A stretch of DNA of 64,000 bases from the NCBI RefSeq assembly GCF_022012295.1, contig NZ_JAKLTN010000001.1, positions 806,001-870,000 of the forward strand. Reading direction: 5' to 3'. Position 1 is the stretch's first letter, and every line of letters starts with the position of its first letter. This document shows positions 34,452 to 44,371 of the stretch, one piece after another. A program made the translations under genes and the position numbers. Source of the DNA: Dechloromonas hankyongensis. GTDB taxonomy: Bacteria > Pseudomonadota > Gammaproteobacteria > Burkholderiales > Rhodocyclaceae. Under the pieces are notes generated by a model, which was not told the origin of the DNA, ran no database searches, and saw nothing but the letters and a program-made list of their open reading frames with translations.

Positions 34452-35278
34452 TGGCTCTCGTTAAAGTCAAACCGACTTCCCCGGGTCGTCGTGGCGTTGT
34501 TCAGGTCGTCAATACCGATCTGCACAAGGGTAAGCCGTTCGCCGGCCTGATCGAGTCGCAGTCCAAGAACTCCGGTCGCAACAACAACGGTCGTATCACC
34601 GTTCGCCATCAGGGCGGTGGTCACAAGCAGGCTTATCGCGTCGTCGATTTCAAGCGCAACAAGGACGGTGTTCCGGCCAAGGTTGAGCGTCTGGAATACG
34701 ATCCGAACCGTACCGCCAATATCGCTCTGGTGTGCTACGCCGACGGCGAGCGCCGTTACGTCATCGCCAACAAGGGCATGGTGGTTGGTCAGCAGATCAT
34801 GAGCGGCTCGGAAGCGCCGATCAAGTCCGGTAATGCACTGCCGATCCGCAACATTCCGGTCGGTACGACCATCTGCTGCGTCGAGATGATGCCGGGCAAG
34901 GGTGCGCAAATTGCTCGTTCCGCCGGTACCTCCGTTCAGCTGCTGGCTCGCGAAGGTGCCTACGCCCAGATTCGTCTGCGCTCCGGTGAAGTTCGCCGTG
35001 TGCACGTCGAGTGCCGCGCTACCGTTGGTGAAGTCGGTAACGAAGAAAACAACCTGCGCAAGATCGGCAAGGCCGGTGCTCAGCGCTGGCGTGGTATTCG
35101 TCCGACGGTTCGCGGTACTGCGATGAACCCGGTCGACCACCCGCACGGTGGTGGCGAGGGTCGCACTGGCGAAGGTCGTGTTCCGGTCAACCCGTGGGGT
35201 CAGCCCACCAAGGGTTACCGTACCCGCAGCAACAAGCGCACGAACAGCATGATCGTTCAGCGCCGTCATAAGCGTTAA
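34451..35278 (+). CDS. rplB: 50S ribosomal protein L2
   Basis: L2 (275 residues; 273 in E. coli) is needed for subunit joining and peptidyl transferase assembly. The C-terminal signature is [17 protein letters not shown] (about 224-240), with the conserved His. The N-terminal [19 protein letters not shown] stretch is also typical. It overlaps rplW by one base (TAATG) and precedes rpsS by 10 nt with a GGGGTAGGAA site. Confidence 0.98.
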   Translation: MALVKVKPTSPGRRGVVQVVNTDLHKGKPFAGLIESQSKNSGRNNNGRITVRHQGGGHKQAYRVVDFKRNKDGVPAKVERLEYDPNRTANIALVCYADGERRYVIANKGMVVGQQIMSGSEAPIKSGNALPIRNIPVGTTICCVEMMPGKGAQIARSAGTSVQLLAREGAYAQIRLRSGEVRRVHVECRATVGEVGNEENNLRKIGKAGAQRWRGIRPTVRGTAMNPVDHPHGGGEGRTGEGRVPVNPWGQPTKGYRTRSNKRTNSMIVQRRHKR

Positions 35279-35288
35279 GGGGTAGGAA

Positions 35289-35564
35289 ATGGGACGTTCT
35301 CTCAAAAAGGGCCCGTTTATTGATGCGCACCTGATCGACAAGGTCGAGGCAGTTCGCGCCACCAATGACAAGCGCCCGATCAAGACCTGGTCGCGTCGTT
35401 CGACGATCCTCCCCGAGTTCATCGGCCTGACGATCGCGGTCCACAATGGCAAGCAGCATATCCCGGTGTTCGTCACCGAGAATATGGTCGGTCACAAGCT
35501 CGGCGAGTTTTCGCTGACCCGTACGTTCAAGGGTCACACCGCCGGCAAGAAGGCCAAGAAGTAA
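35289..35564 (+). CDS. rpsS: 30S ribosomal protein S19
   Basis: S19 (91 residues) forms a dimer with S13 in the 30S head. It starts [20 protein letters not shown] and has the signature [20 protein letters not shown] and [16 protein letters not shown]. Gaps of 10 and 9 nt to its neighbours show it is translated from the same mRNA as rplB and rplV. Confidence 0.98.
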   Translation: MGRSLKKGPFIDAHLIDKVEAVRATNDKRPIKTWSRRSTILPEFIGLTIAVHNGKQHIPVFVTENMVGHKLGEFSLTRTFKGHTAGKKAKK

Positions 35565-35573
35565 GGAGCTGAC

Positions 35574-35903
35574 ATGGAAACTCGTGCAAGTCTGCGGGGC
35601 GTACGCCTCTCTGCGCAAAAAGGCCGCCTGGTGGCGGATCTCGTGCGCGGCAAGCCGGTTGGTCAGGCTCTCAACATCCTGGCCTTCAGCCCGACCAAGG
35701 GCGCTGGTATCATCAAAAAGGTGCTGGAGTCGGCAATCGCCAACGCCGAGCACAATGACGGTGCCGATATCGATGAACTGAAGGTCAAGGTCATCTACGT
35801 CGAAAAAGGTATGGTGCTGAAGCGCTTCACGGCGCGCGCCAAGGGTCGTGGCAATCGGATCAGCAAGCCGACCTGCCATATCTATCTGACCGTTGGTAAC
35901 TAA
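35574..35903 (+). CDS. rplV: 50S ribosomal protein L22
   Basis: L22 (109 residues) reaches into the exit tunnel, where its beta-hairpin tip is a site of macrolide resistance. The hairpin [20 protein letters not shown] is full length with no insertion or deletion. An AAGGAGCTGAC site precedes the ATG. It is 9 nt from both rpsS and rpsC. Confidence 0.97.
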   Translation: METRASLRGVRLSAQKGRLVADLVRGKPVGQALNILAFSPTKGAGIIKKVLESAIANAEHNDGADIDELKVKVIYVEKGMVLKRFTARAKGRGNRISKPTCHIYLTVGN

Positions 35904-35912
35904 GGAAGAGCC

Positions 35913-36698
35913 ATGGGACAGAAAATTCATCCGACTGGCTTCCGTCTGGCCGTCACCAAGAACTGGAGTTCGCGCTGGTACGCCAACAGCAAGGACTTCC
36001 CGGGCATGCTGCAAGAAGACGTCAAGGTGCGCGAGTACCTGAAGCGTAAGCTGGCACACGCCTCCGTTGGCCGCGTTCTGATCGAGCGTCCGGCCAAGAA
36101 CGCCCGCGTCACCGTTTACTCCGCCCGTCCGGGTGTGGTCATCGGCAAGAAGGGCGAAGACATCGAACAGCTGCGTACGGATCTTCAGCGCATCATGGGC
36201 GTTCCCGTCCATGTTTCGATCGAAGAAATCCGCAAGCCGGAAATCGATGCCCAGCTGATCGCCGATTCGATCGCCCAGCAGCTCGAGAAGCGCATCATGT
36301 TCCGTCGTGCCATGAAGCGCGCGATGCAGAACGCCATGCGCCTCGGTGCCCAGGGTATCAAGGTGATGAGCGCCGGTCGTCTGAACGGTGCTGAAATCGC
36401 CCGTAGCGAATGGTATCGCGAAGGTCGTGTGCCGCTGCACACCCTGCGCGCCGACATCGACTACGCAACCTCCGAAGCGCTGACCACCTACGGCATCATC
36501 GGTATCAAGGTCTGGGTTTACAAGGGCGACATGCTCGACCGTAATGCCCAGCCGGTGGCCGAAGAGCCGGCAGCCGAAGAGCGTCGTCCGCGTCGCGCCC
36601 CGGGCAAGCCGGAAGGCGACAAGCCGCGTACCCGCACCGTCAAGAAGGCCGACGGTGACGCTGGTGCCAAGCGCGGTGTCAGAAAGGCAGGTGCCTAA
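35913..36698 (+). CDS. rpsC: 30S ribosomal protein S3 with extended C-terminal tail
   Basis: S3 (261 residues; 233 in E. coli) lines the mRNA entry channel and has helicase activity with S4 and S5. The KH domain is seen as [15 protein letters not shown], and the C-terminal domain ends near GDMLDRNAQ. After about residue 212 comes a roughly 49-residue charged tail of Glu, Pro, Arg, Lys and Ala ([20 protein letters not shown] and on). The tail is probably disordered; similar but variable tails exist in related bacteria. It abuts rplP directly. Confidence 0.97.
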   Translation: MGQKIHPTGFRLAVTKNWSSRWYANSKDFPGMLQEDVKVREYLKRKLAHASVGRVLIERPAKNARVTVYSARPGVVIGKKGEDIEQLRTDLQRIMGVPVHVSIEEIRKPEIDAQLIADSIAQQLEKRIMFRRAMKRAMQNAMRLGAQGIKVMSAGRLNGAEIARSEWYREGRVPLHTLRADIDYATSEALTTYGIIGIKVWVYKGDMLDRNAQPVAEEPAAEERRPRRAPGKPEGDKPRTRTVKKADGDAGAKRGVRKAGA

Positions 36699-37112
36699 AT
36701 GTTGCAACCTAATCGTCGCAAGTTCCGCAAGGAACACAAGGGCCGCAATGAGGGTCTGGCGACTCGTGGTACGAAGGTTTCCTTCGGTGAGTGGGGTCTC
36801 AAGGCTATCGGTCGCGGTCGCCTGACGGCTCGTCAGATCGAAGCCGCCCGTCGTGCCATGACTCGTCACATCAAGCGCGGTGGCCGTATCTGGATCCGTA
36901 TCTTCCCGGACAAGCCGATTTCCAAGAAGCCGGCCGAAGTTCGTATGGGTAACGGTAAGGGTAACCCGGAATACTGGGTTGCCGAAATCCAGCCGGGCAA
37001 GGTCCTCTATGAAATGGATGGTGTCAACGAAGCGCTGGCTCGCGAGGCATTTGCTCTCGCCGCCGCCAAGCTGCCGATTGCCACCACCTTCGTGACTCGT
37101 CATCTGGGGTAA
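36699..37112 (+). CDS. rplP: 50S ribosomal protein L16
   Basis: L16 (137 residues) supports A-site tRNA in the 50S subunit. It begins [20 protein letters not shown] and contains [20 protein letters not shown] and [19 protein letters not shown]. The conserved Arg near position 81 that is hydroxylated by YcfD in E. coli lies in the last of these segments. It starts at the base after the rpsC stop and ends 2 nt before rpmC. Confidence 0.97.
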   Translation: MLQPNRRKFRKEHKGRNEGLATRGTKVSFGEWGLKAIGRGRLTARQIEAARRAMTRHIKRGGRIWIRIFPDKPISKKPAEVRMGNGKGNPEYWVAEIQPGKVLYEMDGVNEALAREAFALAAAKLPIATTFVTRHLG

Positions 37113-37114
37113 TC

Positions 37115-37309
37115 ATGAAAGCTAGCGAATTGAGAACCAAGAGCGTGGACGAGCTCAACAAGGAATTGCTGGACCTGTTGAAGGCCCAGTTCGGTCTGCG
37201 TATGCAGCTTGCTACCCAGCAGCTGTCCAATACCAGCCAAATGTCCAAGGTGCGTCGCGATATCGCTCGCGTCCGCACGCTTATCCGTGAAAAGGCGGTG
37301 CAGCAATGA
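37115..37309 (+). CDS. rpmC: 50S ribosomal protein L29
   Basis: L29 (64 residues) is a two-helix protein next to L23 at the tunnel exit. It begins [20 protein letters not shown] and has the signature [20 protein letters not shown]. The stop overlaps the rpsQ start by 4 nt. Confidence 0.96.
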   Translation: MKASELRTKSVDELNKELLDLLKAQFGLRMQLATQQLSNTSQMSKVRRDIARVRTLIREKAVQQ

Positions 37310-37572
37310 GCGAAACCACCAGCATCAAGCGCACTCTGATCGGTCGCGTTGTCAGCGACAAGATGGATAAGACGGTTACCGTCCTGGTCGAACGTAAGGT
37401 CAAGCACCCGATGTACGGCAAGGTGATGGTTCGTTCCAAGAAGTATCACGCCCATAACGACGGCAACACCGCCAAGGCCGGCGATCTCGTCGAGATCGTC
37501 GAAACCCGCCCGGTTTCCCGTACCAAGACTTGGGCTGTGACCAGCGTTCTGGAAAAGGCTGTCGTTGTATAA
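37306..37572 (+). CDS. rpsQ: 30S ribosomal protein S17
   Basis: S17 (88 residues; 84 in E. coli) is a primary 16S rRNA-binding protein. It has [20 protein letters not shown] and [20 protein letters not shown]. It is the last gene of the S10 operon, as in E. coli, and is followed within 32 nt by a strong terminator. Confidence 0.97.
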   Translation: MSETTSIKRTLIGRVVSDKMDKTVTVLVERKVKHPMYGKVMVRSKKYHAHNDGNTAKAGDLVEIVETRPVSRTKTWAVTSVLEKAVVV

Positions 37573-37591
37573 CGAAAGTTTTTGAAAACGC

Positions 37592-37621
37592 TTGCGCAGT
37601 ATTAAAAGAAGCCGGTATAAT
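37592..37621 (+). promoter_or_regulatory. Promoter of the spc operon, overlapping the S10 terminator
   Basis: TTGCGC (37592-37597), 18-nt spacer and TATAAT (37616-37621). The -10 box is exactly the six-base loop of the terminator hairpin, so transcription would start about 37628 within its 3' arm or T-run. It drives rplN and the genes that follow. Confidence 0.65.
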
Positions 37622-37635
37622 CCGGCTTCTTTTTT
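37604..37635 (+). terminator. Terminator at the end of the S10 operon
   Basis: AAAAGAAGCCGG (37604-37615) pairs with CCGGCTTCTTTT (37622-37633) around the loop TATAAT, ending in a T-run. The 12-bp stem with T-run is a strong rho-independent terminator. Confidence 0.9.
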
Positions 37636-37724
37636 GCGGGTGCCGTCCTGGCTCCGTGAAGTTGTTCGACCCGTACGGGTTCCAAGACTGACCGCGCAAG
37701 CGGATTAAGTTGGAGTTAATTTAA
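37636..37724 (+). other. Leader of the spc operon with two small hairpins
   Basis: The palindrome ACCCGTACGGGT (37669-37680) and a CCGC-GCAA-GCGG stem with a GNRA tetraloop (37692-37703) precede the TTGGAGTTAATTTAA ribosome site of rplN. The tetraloop hairpin is a plausible protein or RNA contact. E. coli regulates this operon by S8 binding at rplE, not here. Confidence 0.4.
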
Positions 37725-38093
37725 ATGATTCAGATGCAGACGATTCTGGACGTCGCCGATAACACCGGTGCGCGTTCGGTAATGTGTATCAAAGTGCTGG
37801 GTGGCTCCAAGCGCCGCTATGCTGGTATTGGCGATATCGTCAAGGTCAGCATCAAGGATGCTGCGCCGCGCGGTCGCGTGAAGAAGGGTGATGTCTACAA
37901 CGCCGTGGTGGTTCGTACCGCCAAGGGTGTGCGTCGTCCGGACGGCTCGCTGGTACGCTTTGACGGCAATGCCGCCGTTCTCCTCAACAACAAGCTCGAG
38001 CCGATTGGCACGCGCATCTTTGGCCCGGTGACCCGCGAACTGCGTACCGAGCGCTTCATGAAGATCGTGTCCCTGGCTCCGGAAGTTCTGTAA
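37725..38093 (+). CDS. rplN: 50S ribosomal protein L14
   Basis: L14 (122 residues; 123 in E. coli) is an interface protein that binds 23S rRNA and the silencing factor RsfS. It begins [20 protein letters not shown] and has [20 protein letters not shown]. First gene of the spc operon; 10 nt lie before rplX. Confidence 0.98.
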   Translation: MIQMQTILDVADNTGARSVMCIKVLGGSKRRYAGIGDIVKVSIKDAAPRGRVKKGDVYNAVVVRTAKGVRRPDGSLVRFDGNAAVLLNNKLEPIGTRIFGPVTRELRTERFMKIVSLAPEVL

Positions 38094-38103
38094 GGAGCGG
38101 ATG

Positions 38104-38421
38104 ATGGAAAAGATTCGCAAGGGCGACGAAGTCGTCGTCATTACTGGTAAGGACAAGGGCAAGCGCGGCACCGTGGTGCTCCGCCTTGATGCCGAGCATG
38201 TTGTCGTTGAAGGTGTCAATCGTGCCAAGAAGCACGTCAAGCCGAACCCGATCAAGGGTGTGGCCGGTGGCATCGTTGACAAGGACATGCCGATTCATAT
38301 CTCCAATGTTGCGCTGTTCAATGCAGCAACCAAGAAGGCTGACCGTGTCGGCATCAAGGTGCTCGAAGACGGCCGCAAGGTTCGCGTGTTCAAGTCGAAC
38401 GGCGAACTGGTGAACGCATAA
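38104..38421 (+). CDS. rplX: 50S ribosomal protein L24
   Basis: L24 (105 residues from this start) helps begin 50S assembly and lies near the tunnel exit. It has the KOW motif [20 protein letters not shown]. Two ATGs are adjacent; I take the second because the AGGAG site ends only 3 nt before the first but 6 nt before the second. The other choice adds one Met. Confidence 0.95.
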   Translation: MEKIRKGDEVVVITGKDKGKRGTVVLRLDAEHVVVEGVNRAKKHVKPNPIKGVAGGIVDKDMPIHISNVALFNAATKKADRVGIKVLEDGRKVRVFKSNGELVNA

Positions 38422-38430
38422 GGGGTGGAC

Positions 38431-38970
38431 ATGGCGCGTTTGCAACAGTTTTACAAGGACACCGTTGTTTCCGATCTGACCAAGCAGTTCGGTTACAAGT
38501 CCGTGATGGAAGTGCCCCGTATCACCAAGATCACCCTGAATATGGGTGTCGGTGAAGCGGTTGCCGATAAGAAGGTTCTGGAAAACGCCGTTGGCGACAT
38601 GCAGAAGATTGCCGGTCAGAAGCCGGTCACCACGAAGGCTCGCAAGTCGATCGCCGGCTTCAAGATTCGTGATGGCTACCCGATCGGTTGCATGGTCACC
38701 CTGCGTGGTCCGCGTATGTTTGAGTTCCTGGATCGCCTGGTCACCATCGCGCTGCCGCGCGTTCGTGACTTCCGTGGTATCTCTGGCAAGGGTTTTGATG
38801 GCCAGGGCAACTACAACATGGGTGTCAAGGAACAGATCATTTTCCCGGAAATCGAGTACGACAAGATCGATGCTCTGCGGGGTATGAACATCAGCATCAC
38901 CACGACCGCGAAGACCGATGCAGAAGCCAAGGCGCTGCTGACGTCCTTCAAGTTCCCGTTCAAGAATTGA
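38431..38970 (+). CDS. rplE: 50S ribosomal protein L5
   Basis: L5 (179 residues, same as E. coli) binds 5S rRNA and contacts P-site tRNA. It starts [20 protein letters not shown] and includes [20 protein letters not shown] and the [18 protein letters not shown] loop. A GTG two codons earlier is in frame but overlaps the GGGGTGG ribosome site. In E. coli S8 represses at this cistron's start. Confidence 0.97.
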   Translation: MARLQQFYKDTVVSDLTKQFGYKSVMEVPRITKITLNMGVGEAVADKKVLENAVGDMQKIAGQKPVTTKARKSIAGFKIRDGYPIGCMVTLRGPRMFEFLDRLVTIALPRVRDFRGISGKGFDGQGNYNMGVKEQIIFPEIEYDKIDALRGMNISITTTAKTDAEAKALLTSFKFPFKN

Positions 38971-38977
38971 GGCAATC

Positions 38978-39283
38978 ATGGCAAAACTTGCTCTGATCAA
39001 CCGTGAAGAAAAGCGTCGCAAGCTGGTGGCTCAGTACGCCAAGAAGCGCGCTGCCCTGGAGGCGATCTTCAACAACGTGAGCCTGTCTGACGAGGAGCGT
39101 TATGAAGCCCGTCTGAAGCTGCAGGCCCTGCCGCGTAACTCGAGCCCGTCCCGTCTGCGCAATCGTTGCCAGCTGACCGGTCGTCCGCGTGGTGTTTTCC
39201 GTAAATTCGGTCTGTGTCGTAACAAGATCCGTGAGTTGGCCTTCAATGGCGAGATTCCGGGTGTTGTTAAGGCCAGCTGGTAA
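38978..39283 (+). CDS. rpsN: 30S ribosomal protein S14
   Basis: S14 (101 residues) is a 30S head protein. This is the long, zinc-free type: it lacks the paired CxxC ligands and reads [20 protein letters not shown]. The start [20 protein letters not shown] is conserved. It lies 7 nt after rplE and 15 nt before rpsH. Confidence 0.97.
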   Translation: MAKLALINREEKRRKLVAQYAKKRAALEAIFNNVSLSDEERYEARLKLQALPRNSSPSRLRNRCQLTGRPRGVFRKFGLCRNKIRELAFNGEIPGVVKASW

Positions 39284-39298
39284 TCAGGAGATACAGAA

Positions 39299-39694
39299 AT
39301 GGCTATGAGCGATCCGATCGCGGACATGCTGACCCGCATCCGCAACGCCCAGCTCGCCGAAAAGGCGTCTGTGTCCATGCCCTCTTCCAAGGTGAAGGCC
39401 GCTATCGCTGCCGTCCTGAAGGATGAAGGCTATGTTGAAGATTTCGCTGTTCGTCAGAACGACGGCAAGGCTACTCTCGAAATCGCCCTCAAGTATTACG
39501 CTGGCCGTCCGGTCATTGAGCGTATCGAGCGCGTTTCCAAGCCTGGCCTGCGTATCTACAAGGGCTGCGAAGATATTCCGCGCGTCATGAACGGCCTGGG
39601 TGTGGCGATTGTTTCCACCCCGAAGGGTGTCATGACCGACCGCAAGGCCCGCGCTACCAAGGTTGGTGGCGAAGTCCTCTGCATCGTGGCGTAA
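39299..39694 (+). CDS. rpsH: 30S ribosomal protein S8
   Basis: S8 (131 residues; 130 in E. coli) is a primary 16S rRNA binder and the translational repressor of the spc operon in E. coli. It begins [20 protein letters not shown] and ends [20 protein letters not shown] and on to CIVA. AGGAG lies 8 nt before the chosen ATG; the ATG at 39305 is in frame. Confidence 0.97.
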   Translation: MAMSDPIADMLTRIRNAQLAEKASVSMPSSKVKAAIAAVLKDEGYVEDFAVRQNDGKATLEIALKYYAGRPVIERIERVSKPGLRIYKGCEDIPRVMNGLGVAIVSTPKGVMTDRKARATKVGGEVLCIVA

Positions 39695-39708
39695 GGAGCT
39701 GACCGATC

Positions 39709-40239
39709 ATGTCTCGTATTGGTAAGAATCCCGTCGTGCTGCCGGCTGGTGTTGAAGTCACCATCGGTGAGCAAATCGTCGTCAAGGGCCCGCTGGGTAC
39801 CCTGAAGGCGGCCGCTCACCCGGCTGTTACCGTCGCCGTCGAAGGTCAGAGCGTTGTTGTTTCCAAGGTTGCTGGCGCTGTCAATGCAGGCGCCATGTGG
39901 GGCACCATGCGTGCCAACCTGAACAACATGGTGACCGGCGTTTCCAAGGGTTTCGAGCGCAAGCTGCAGCTGGTTGGTGTGGGTTACCGTGCCCAGGCCG
40001 CCGGCGACACGCTGAACCTCTCCCTCGGCTTTTCTCATCCGGTCGCGCACAAGATGCCGGCTGGCGTAAAGGTTGAATGCCCGACCCAGACGGAAATCGT
40101 CATCAAGGGTGCGGACAAGCAACAAGTCGGTCAGGTGGCTGCCGAAGTTCGTGCGTATCGCAAGCCGGAGCCCTACAAGGGCAAGGGCGTTCGCTATGCG
40201 GACGAAGTGGTGGTTATCAAGGAAACCAAGAAGAAGTAA
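39709..40239 (+). CDS. rplF: 50S ribosomal protein L6
   Basis: L6 (176 residues; 177 in E. coli) lies by the sarcin-ricin loop near the factor-binding site. It has two repeated domains, begins [20 protein letters not shown] and ends with [20 protein letters not shown], the family signature. A TAAGGAGCTGACCGATC site precedes the ATG. Confidence 0.97.
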   Translation: MSRIGKNPVVLPAGVEVTIGEQIVVKGPLGTLKAAAHPAVTVAVEGQSVVVSKVAGAVNAGAMWGTMRANLNNMVTGVSKGFERKLQLVGVGYRAQAAGDTLNLSLGFSHPVAHKMPAGVKVECPTQTEIVIKGADKQQVGQVAAEVRAYRKPEPYKGKGVRYADEVVVIKETKKK

Positions 40240-40248
40240 AGGTGGCAT

Positions 40249-40605
40249 ATGTTTAACAAGAAGCAAGCGCGTTTGCGCCGTGCCCGCAAAACCCGGGCCA
40301 AAATCGCCGAACTCAAAGCTGTGCGTCTGTGCGTTAACCGCACGAACTGCCACATTTACGCCCAGATCATTTCGCCCTGTGGCGGCAAGGTTCTGGCTTC
40401 GGCTTCCACACTGGACAAGAACGTTCGTGGCGATGTCGCGAACGGCGGTAATAAGGCTGCTGCCACTGCTGTTGGCAAGCTGATCGCCGAGCGCGCCAAG
40501 GCCGCCGGTGTTGAGCAGGTGGCTTTTGATCGCTCCGGTCTCCAGTACCACGGTCGTATTCAGGCGTTGGCGGAAGCCGCGCGTGAAGGCGGCCTGAAGT
40601 TCTAA
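40249..40605 (+). CDS. rplR: 50S ribosomal protein L18
   Basis: L18 (118 residues) binds 5S rRNA with L5. It begins [20 protein letters not shown] and has the C-terminal segment [20 protein letters not shown]. An AAAGGTGGCAT site precedes the start. It is 9 nt after rplF and 27 nt before rpsE. Confidence 0.97.
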   Translation: MFNKKQARLRRARKTRAKIAELKAVRLCVNRTNCHIYAQIISPCGGKVLASASTLDKNVRGDVANGGNKAAATAVGKLIAERAKAAGVEQVAFDRSGLQYHGRIQALAEAAREGGLKF

Positions 40606-40632
40606 CCGACGGCGAAAGGACGAGGTTAAGAA

Positions 40633-41160
40633 ATGGCTAAACCTGAAAGAAACAAGAAGCCGCAGCAGGCTGAAGAGCGCGACGACGGTATGCGCGAGAA
40701 GATGGTTGCGGTTAACCGCGTCACCAAGGTGGTGAAGGGCGGCCGTATCCTCGGTTTTGCTGCGCTGACCGTGGTTGGCGATGGTGACGGCGCGATCGGC
40801 ATGGGCAAGGGCAAGTCCCGCGAAGTGCCGGTGGCTGTGCAGAAGGCAATGGAAGAGGCTCGTCGCAAGATGGCCAAGGTCAGCCTGCGCAACGGTACCG
40901 TGCATCACACCGTGATGGGCCGTCATGGTGCTACCACCGTGATGATCCAGCCGGCACCGGAAGGTACGGGCATCATCGCCGGCGGCGCCATGCGTGCCGT
41001 CTTCGAAGTTGTCGGCGTGACCAACGTTGTGGCCAAGGCTCACGGCTCCACCAATCCTTACAACATCGTGCGTGCTACCATCGACGGTCTGTCGAAGGTC
41101 AACACGCCGGCAGAAATCGCTGCCAAGCGCGGTCTGTCTGTTGATCAGATCATGGGGTAA
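40633..41160 (+). CDS. rpsE: 30S ribosomal protein S5
   Basis: S5 (175 residues; 167 in E. coli) affects decoding fidelity and lies on the mRNA entry path. The extra residues are at the N-terminus ([20 protein letters not shown]). Signature segments are [20 protein letters not shown] and [19 protein letters not shown]. The spectinomycin loop is unaltered. Three nt separate it from rpmD. Confidence 0.97.
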   Translation: MAKPERNKKPQQAEERDDGMREKMVAVNRVTKVVKGGRILGFAALTVVGDGDGAIGMGKGKSREVPVAVQKAMEEARRKMAKVSLRNGTVHHTVMGRHGATTVMIQPAPEGTGIIAGGAMRAVFEVVGVTNVVAKAHGSTNPYNIVRATIDGLSKVNTPAEIAAKRGLSVDQIMG

Positions 41161-41163
41161 GTC

Positions 41164-41346
41164 ATGGCTGACAAGAAAATCACAGTGAAGCTCGTCAAGA
41201 GCATCATCGGCACCAAGCAGGATCACCGCGCCACCGTGCGTGGCCTGGGCCTGCGTAAGCTGAACAGTTCCGCTGTACTGGAAGACACGCCGGCAGTTCG
41301 CGGCATGATCCAGAAGGTTCAGTATCTCGTTAAGGTTGAGGGTTAA
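41164..41346 (+). CDS. rpmD: 50S ribosomal protein L30
   Basis: L30 (60 residues; 59 in E. coli) is a small 50S protein of the short bacterial type. It reads [20 protein letters not shown] and [20 protein letters not shown]. Gaps of 3 nt on each side show tight coupling. Confidence 0.96.
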   Translation: MADKKITVKLVKSIIGTKQDHRATVRGLGLRKLNSSAVLEDTPAVRGMIQKVQYLVKVEG

Positions 41347-41349
41347 GCC

Positions 41350-41784
41350 ATGCGTCTGAACACCATCAAACCGGGCGAAGGTTCCAAGAAGGCCGCCAAG
41401 CGCGTCGGCCGCGGTATCGGTTCCGGCCTGGGCAAGACCTGCGGTCGCGGCCACAAGGGTCAGAAGTCCCGTTCCGGCGGCTTCCACAAGGTTGGCTTCG
41501 AGGGCGGTCAAATGCCCTTGCAGCGTCGCCTGCCGAAGCGCGGTTTCAACTCGCTGACCCGCGCCCGTAACTACGAAGTTCGCCTGACCGACCTGGATCG
41601 TCTGCCGGTCGACGAAATCGACCTGCTTGCTCTGCAGGCAGCCGGTATCGTTCCGGGCGACGCCCTGTCGGCCAAGGTCATCCTGTCCGGTGCCATCAGC
41701 CGCAAGGTTGTCCTGAAGGGCGTTGGCGCCACCAAGGGCGCCAAGGCTGCGATCGAAGCCGCTGGCGGCTCCATCGCCGAGTAA
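41350..41784 (+). CDS. rplO: 50S ribosomal protein L15
   Basis: L15 (144 residues, as in E. coli) is a late-assembly 50S protein. The glycine- and arginine-rich N-terminal tail ([20 protein letters not shown]) and the C-terminal signature with [18 protein letters not shown] are clear. It ends 20 nt before secY. Confidence 0.97.
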   Translation: MRLNTIKPGEGSKKAAKRVGRGIGSGLGKTCGRGHKGQKSRSGGFHKVGFEGGQMPLQRRLPKRGFNSLTRARNYEVRLTDLDRLPVDEIDLLALQAAGIVPGDALSAKVILSGAISRKVVLKGVGATKGAKAAIEAAGGSIAE

Positions 41785-41804
41785 CGAAGGGAAAGGTTAG
41801 AACG

Positions 41805-43127
41805 TTGGCAGCAAATCCCAATACCGTAGGCAAGGGTGGCAAGTTCGGCGATCTCAAGCGTCGACTTTGGTTCCTGCTGGGCGCGCTCGTGGTTTACCGC
41901 ATCGGCGCTCATATCCCGGTTCCGGGTATTGACCCCAACGCGCTGGCCGATCTCTTCAATTCGCAAAAAGGCGGCATCCTGGGCATGTTCAACATGTTCT
42001 CGGGTGGCGCCTTGTCGCGATTCACCATTTTCGCATTGGGGATCATGCCGTACATTTCGGCGTCGATCATCATGCAACTGATGAGTGTGGCCAGTCCGCA
42101 GCTCGAAGCCCTCAAAAAAGAGGGTGAAGCCGGCCGTCGCAAAATCACTCAATACACCCGTTACGGTACTGTCATCCTCGCCCTTTTCCAGGGGCTCGGT
42201 ATTGCCGTTGCGCTAGAAGCGCAGGCCGGTCTGGTCAATGACCCCGGGTTCATGTTCCGTCTGACGACCGTTTCCACGCTGCTGACCGGCACCATGTTCC
42301 TGATGTGGCTTGGTGAGCAAATCACCGAGCGCGGTCTGGGTAACGGTATTTCGATCATCATCTTCGCAGGTATCGCGGCCGGTCTGCCCAATGCAATCGG
42401 CGGCCTGTTGGAACTGGTGCGTACCGGTGCCATGCATCCGCTGACTGCACTGATCATTTGCGTCCTGGTTGTCGTCGTTACCGGCTTCGTCGTGTTCGTC
42501 GAGCGCGGCCAGCGAAAAATCCTGGTTAACTATGCCAAGCGCCAGGTTGGCAACAAGATTTATGGTGGCCAGAGCTCGCATCTGCCGCTGAAGCTGAACA
42601 TGTCGGGCGTTATCCCCCCGATTTTCGCTTCGTCGATCATCCTGTTCCCGGCGACGGTCGCCAACTGGTTCGGTTCGAGCGAGTCCATGCACTGGCTGAA
42701 GGATGTGGCCGGTACCTTGTCGCCGGGTCAGCCGATCTACGTCATGCTGTACGCCGCGGCCATCGTGTTCTTCTGCTTCTTCTATACCGCGCTGGTTTTC
42801 AATTCCAAGGAAACCGCCGACAACCTGAAGAAGAGCGGCGCCTTCGTGCCGGGTATTCGTCCGGGCGAGCAAACTGCTCGCTACATCGACAAAATTTTGA
42901 TGCGCCTGACCCTGATCGGTGCCGCCTACATCACTGTCGTGTGCCTGCTGCCCGAATTCCTGATTTTGAAGTGGAACGTGCCGTTCTACTTCGGTGGTAC
43001 CTCTTTGTTGATTATCGTGGTCGTAACCATGGACTTCATGTCTCAGGTGCAGGCTTACGTGATGTCGCACCAATATGAAAGTCTCTTGAAGAAAGCAAAC
43101 TTCAAGGGTTCGCCGATGATCAAGTAA
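41805..43127 (+). CDS. secY: Protein translocase subunit SecY (TTG start)
   Basis: SecY (440 residues) is the channel of the Sec translocon, with ten membrane segments. Family signatures are [19 protein letters not shown] near the N-terminus, [15 protein letters not shown] in segment two and [17 protein letters not shown] in segment four; the plug and lateral gate regions look normal. The start codon is TTG, preceded by GGGAAAGGTTAGAACG; the next in-frame ATG would delete the first membrane segment, so TTG is well supported. It precedes infA by 9 nt. Confidence 0.96.
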   Translation: MAANPNTVGKGGKFGDLKRRLWFLLGALVVYRIGAHIPVPGIDPNALADLFNSQKGGILGMFNMFSGGALSRFTIFALGIMPYISASIIMQLMSVASPQLEALKKEGEAGRRKITQYTRYGTVILALFQGLGIAVALEAQAGLVNDPGFMFRLTTVSTLLTGTMFLMWLGEQITERGLGNGISIIIFAGIAAGLPNAIGGLLELVRTGAMHPLTALIICVLVVVVTGFVVFVERGQRKILVNYAKRQVGNKIYGGQSSHLPLKLNMSGVIPPIFASSIILFPATVANWFGSSESMHWLKDVAGTLSPGQPIYVMLYAAAIVFFCFFYTALVFNSKETADNLKKSGAFVPGIRPGEQTARYIDKILMRLTLIGAAYITVVCLLPEFLILKWNVPFYFGGTSLLIIVVVTMDFMSQVQAYVMSHQYESLLKKANFKGSPMIK

Positions 43128-43136
43128 TAGTTACTC

Positions 43137-43355
43137 ATGGCAAAAGAAGATTACATCGAGATGCAGGGCGAGGTTGTCGAAAACCTCCCCAATGCAACCT
43201 TCAAGGTCAAGTTGGAAAATGGACACATCGTCCATGGCTTTATCTCCGGCAAGATGCGCATGCACTACATCCGCATCCTCCCTGGCGACAAGGTGACCGT
43301 TCAACTGACGCCATACGATTTGTCCAAGGCCCGGATCGTTTTCCGGGCCAAGTGA
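43137..43355 (+). CDS. infA: Translation initiation factor IF-1
   Basis: IF-1 (72 residues) occupies the 30S A site during initiation. It is a single OB fold: [20 protein letters not shown] and [20 protein letters not shown]. The position between secY and rpmJ is the usual one in Betaproteobacteria; in E. coli infA is elsewhere. Confidence 0.97.
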   Translation: MAKEDYIEMQGEVVENLPNATFKVKLENGHIVHGFISGKMRMHYIRILPGDKVTVQLTPYDLSKARIVFRAK

Positions 43356-43431
43356 AAAAGTTCTCTACGCAATAAACCGCAGGGCAAGGAATCACGGCTG
43401 CTTCCAAGCTCTCGCAGACGAGGAGTAAAAC

Positions 43432-43545
43432 ATGAAAGTTCAACCTTCAGTGAAGCGCATTTGCCGCAACTGTAAAGTTATCCGCCGCAAGGGTGTCGTG
43501 CGCATCATTTGCAAGGATCCGCGTCACAAGCAGCGCCAGGGCTAA
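43432..43545 (+). CDS. rpmJ: 50S ribosomal protein L36 (zinc form)
   Basis: L36 (37 residues) is the smallest 50S protein. It begins [20 protein letters not shown]; Cys11, Cys14, Cys27 and His32 form the zinc site, so this is the zinc-binding (C+) type. A GAGGAGTAAAAC site precedes the ATG. The gap of 76 nt after infA is larger than usual for this operon. Confidence 0.96.
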   Translation: MKVQPSVKRICRNCKVIRRKGVVRIICKDPRHKQRQG

Positions 43546-43594
43546 GCCCTGTCGAGTCGGCATTCGTTAATTTTCGAAATATTGGAGCGATAGA

Positions 43595-43957
43595 ATGGCC
43601 CGTATTGCAGGGGTAAACATTCCGAACCATCAGCATGCTGAAATCGCGCTGACCGCGATTTACGGCATCGGCCGCACCCGCGCACAGAAAATCTGTGATG
43701 CAGCCGGCATTGGTCGTAACACCAAAATGAAGGACCTGTCCGATTCGGACATGGACCGTCTGCGTGATGAAGTGGGCAAGTTCACCGTCGAAGGTGACCT
43801 GCGCCGCGAAGTCACCATGAACATCAAGCGCCTGATGGACCTCGGTTGCTACCGCGGCCTGCGCCATCGCAAGGGCCTGCCTTGCCGTGGTCAGCGCACC
43901 CGTACCAATGCTCGTACCCGCAAGGGCCCGCGCAAGGCCATCGCTGGCAAGAAGTAA
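43595..43957 (+). CDS. rpsM: 30S ribosomal protein S13
   Basis: S13 (120 residues; 118 in E. coli) contacts P-site tRNA and 50S bridges. It begins [20 protein letters not shown] and has the H2TH segment plus the signature [20 protein letters not shown]. It is the first gene of the alpha operon. Only 49 nt lie upstream, too short for the full E. coli-type S4 pseudoknot within the gap alone. Confidence 0.97.
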   Translation: MARIAGVNIPNHQHAEIALTAIYGIGRTRAQKICDAAGIGRNTKMKDLSDSDMDRLRDEVGKFTVEGDLRREVTMNIKRLMDLGCYRGLRHRKGLPCRGQRTRTNARTRKGPRKAIAGKK

Positions 43958-43969
43958 TAGGGACTGAAC

Positions 43970-44359
43970 ATGGCAAAGACTGCACCTAAAGTTCGCAAAA
44001 AGGTCAAGAAGAACGTAGCCGAGGGCATCGCCCACATTCACGCTTCGTTCAACAACACCATCATCACCATTACCGATCGCATGGGCAACGCGCTGTCCTG
44101 GGCGACTTCCGGTGGCGCCGGTTTCCGCGGCTCCCGCAAGTCCACCCCGTTCGCTGCGCAGGTTGCTGCCGAAGCGGCCGGCAAGGCTGCCCAAGAATGC
44201 GGTATCAAGAACCTCGAAGTCCGCATCAAGGGCCCGGGTCCTGGCCGTGAATCTTCTGTCCGCGCATTGAATGCGCTGGGTATCAAGATTTCCGCGATTT
44301 CCGACGTGACGCCGGTGCCGCACAACGGCTGCCGTCCGCCCAAGAAGCGCCGCATCTAA
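43970..44359 (+). CDS. rpsK: 30S ribosomal protein S11
   Basis: S11 (129 residues, as in E. coli) forms the platform with S6/S18/S21 and touches the mRNA exit. It has the segment [24 protein letters not shown] (here [20 protein letters not shown]) and ends [18 protein letters not shown]. Gaps of 12 nt lie on each side. Confidence 0.97.
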   Translation: MAKTAPKVRKKVKKNVAEGIAHIHASFNNTIITITDRMGNALSWATSGGAGFRGSRKSTPFAAQVAAEAAGKAAQECGIKNLEVRIKGPGPGRESSVRALNALGIKISAISDVTPVPHNGCRPPKKRRI

Positions 44360-44371
44360 GGAGAAAGACAA

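Noticed and set aside
43546..43594. S4-binding pseudoknot before rpsM
   Set aside because: The gap is only 49 nt and I could not find the nested pairings known from E. coli.
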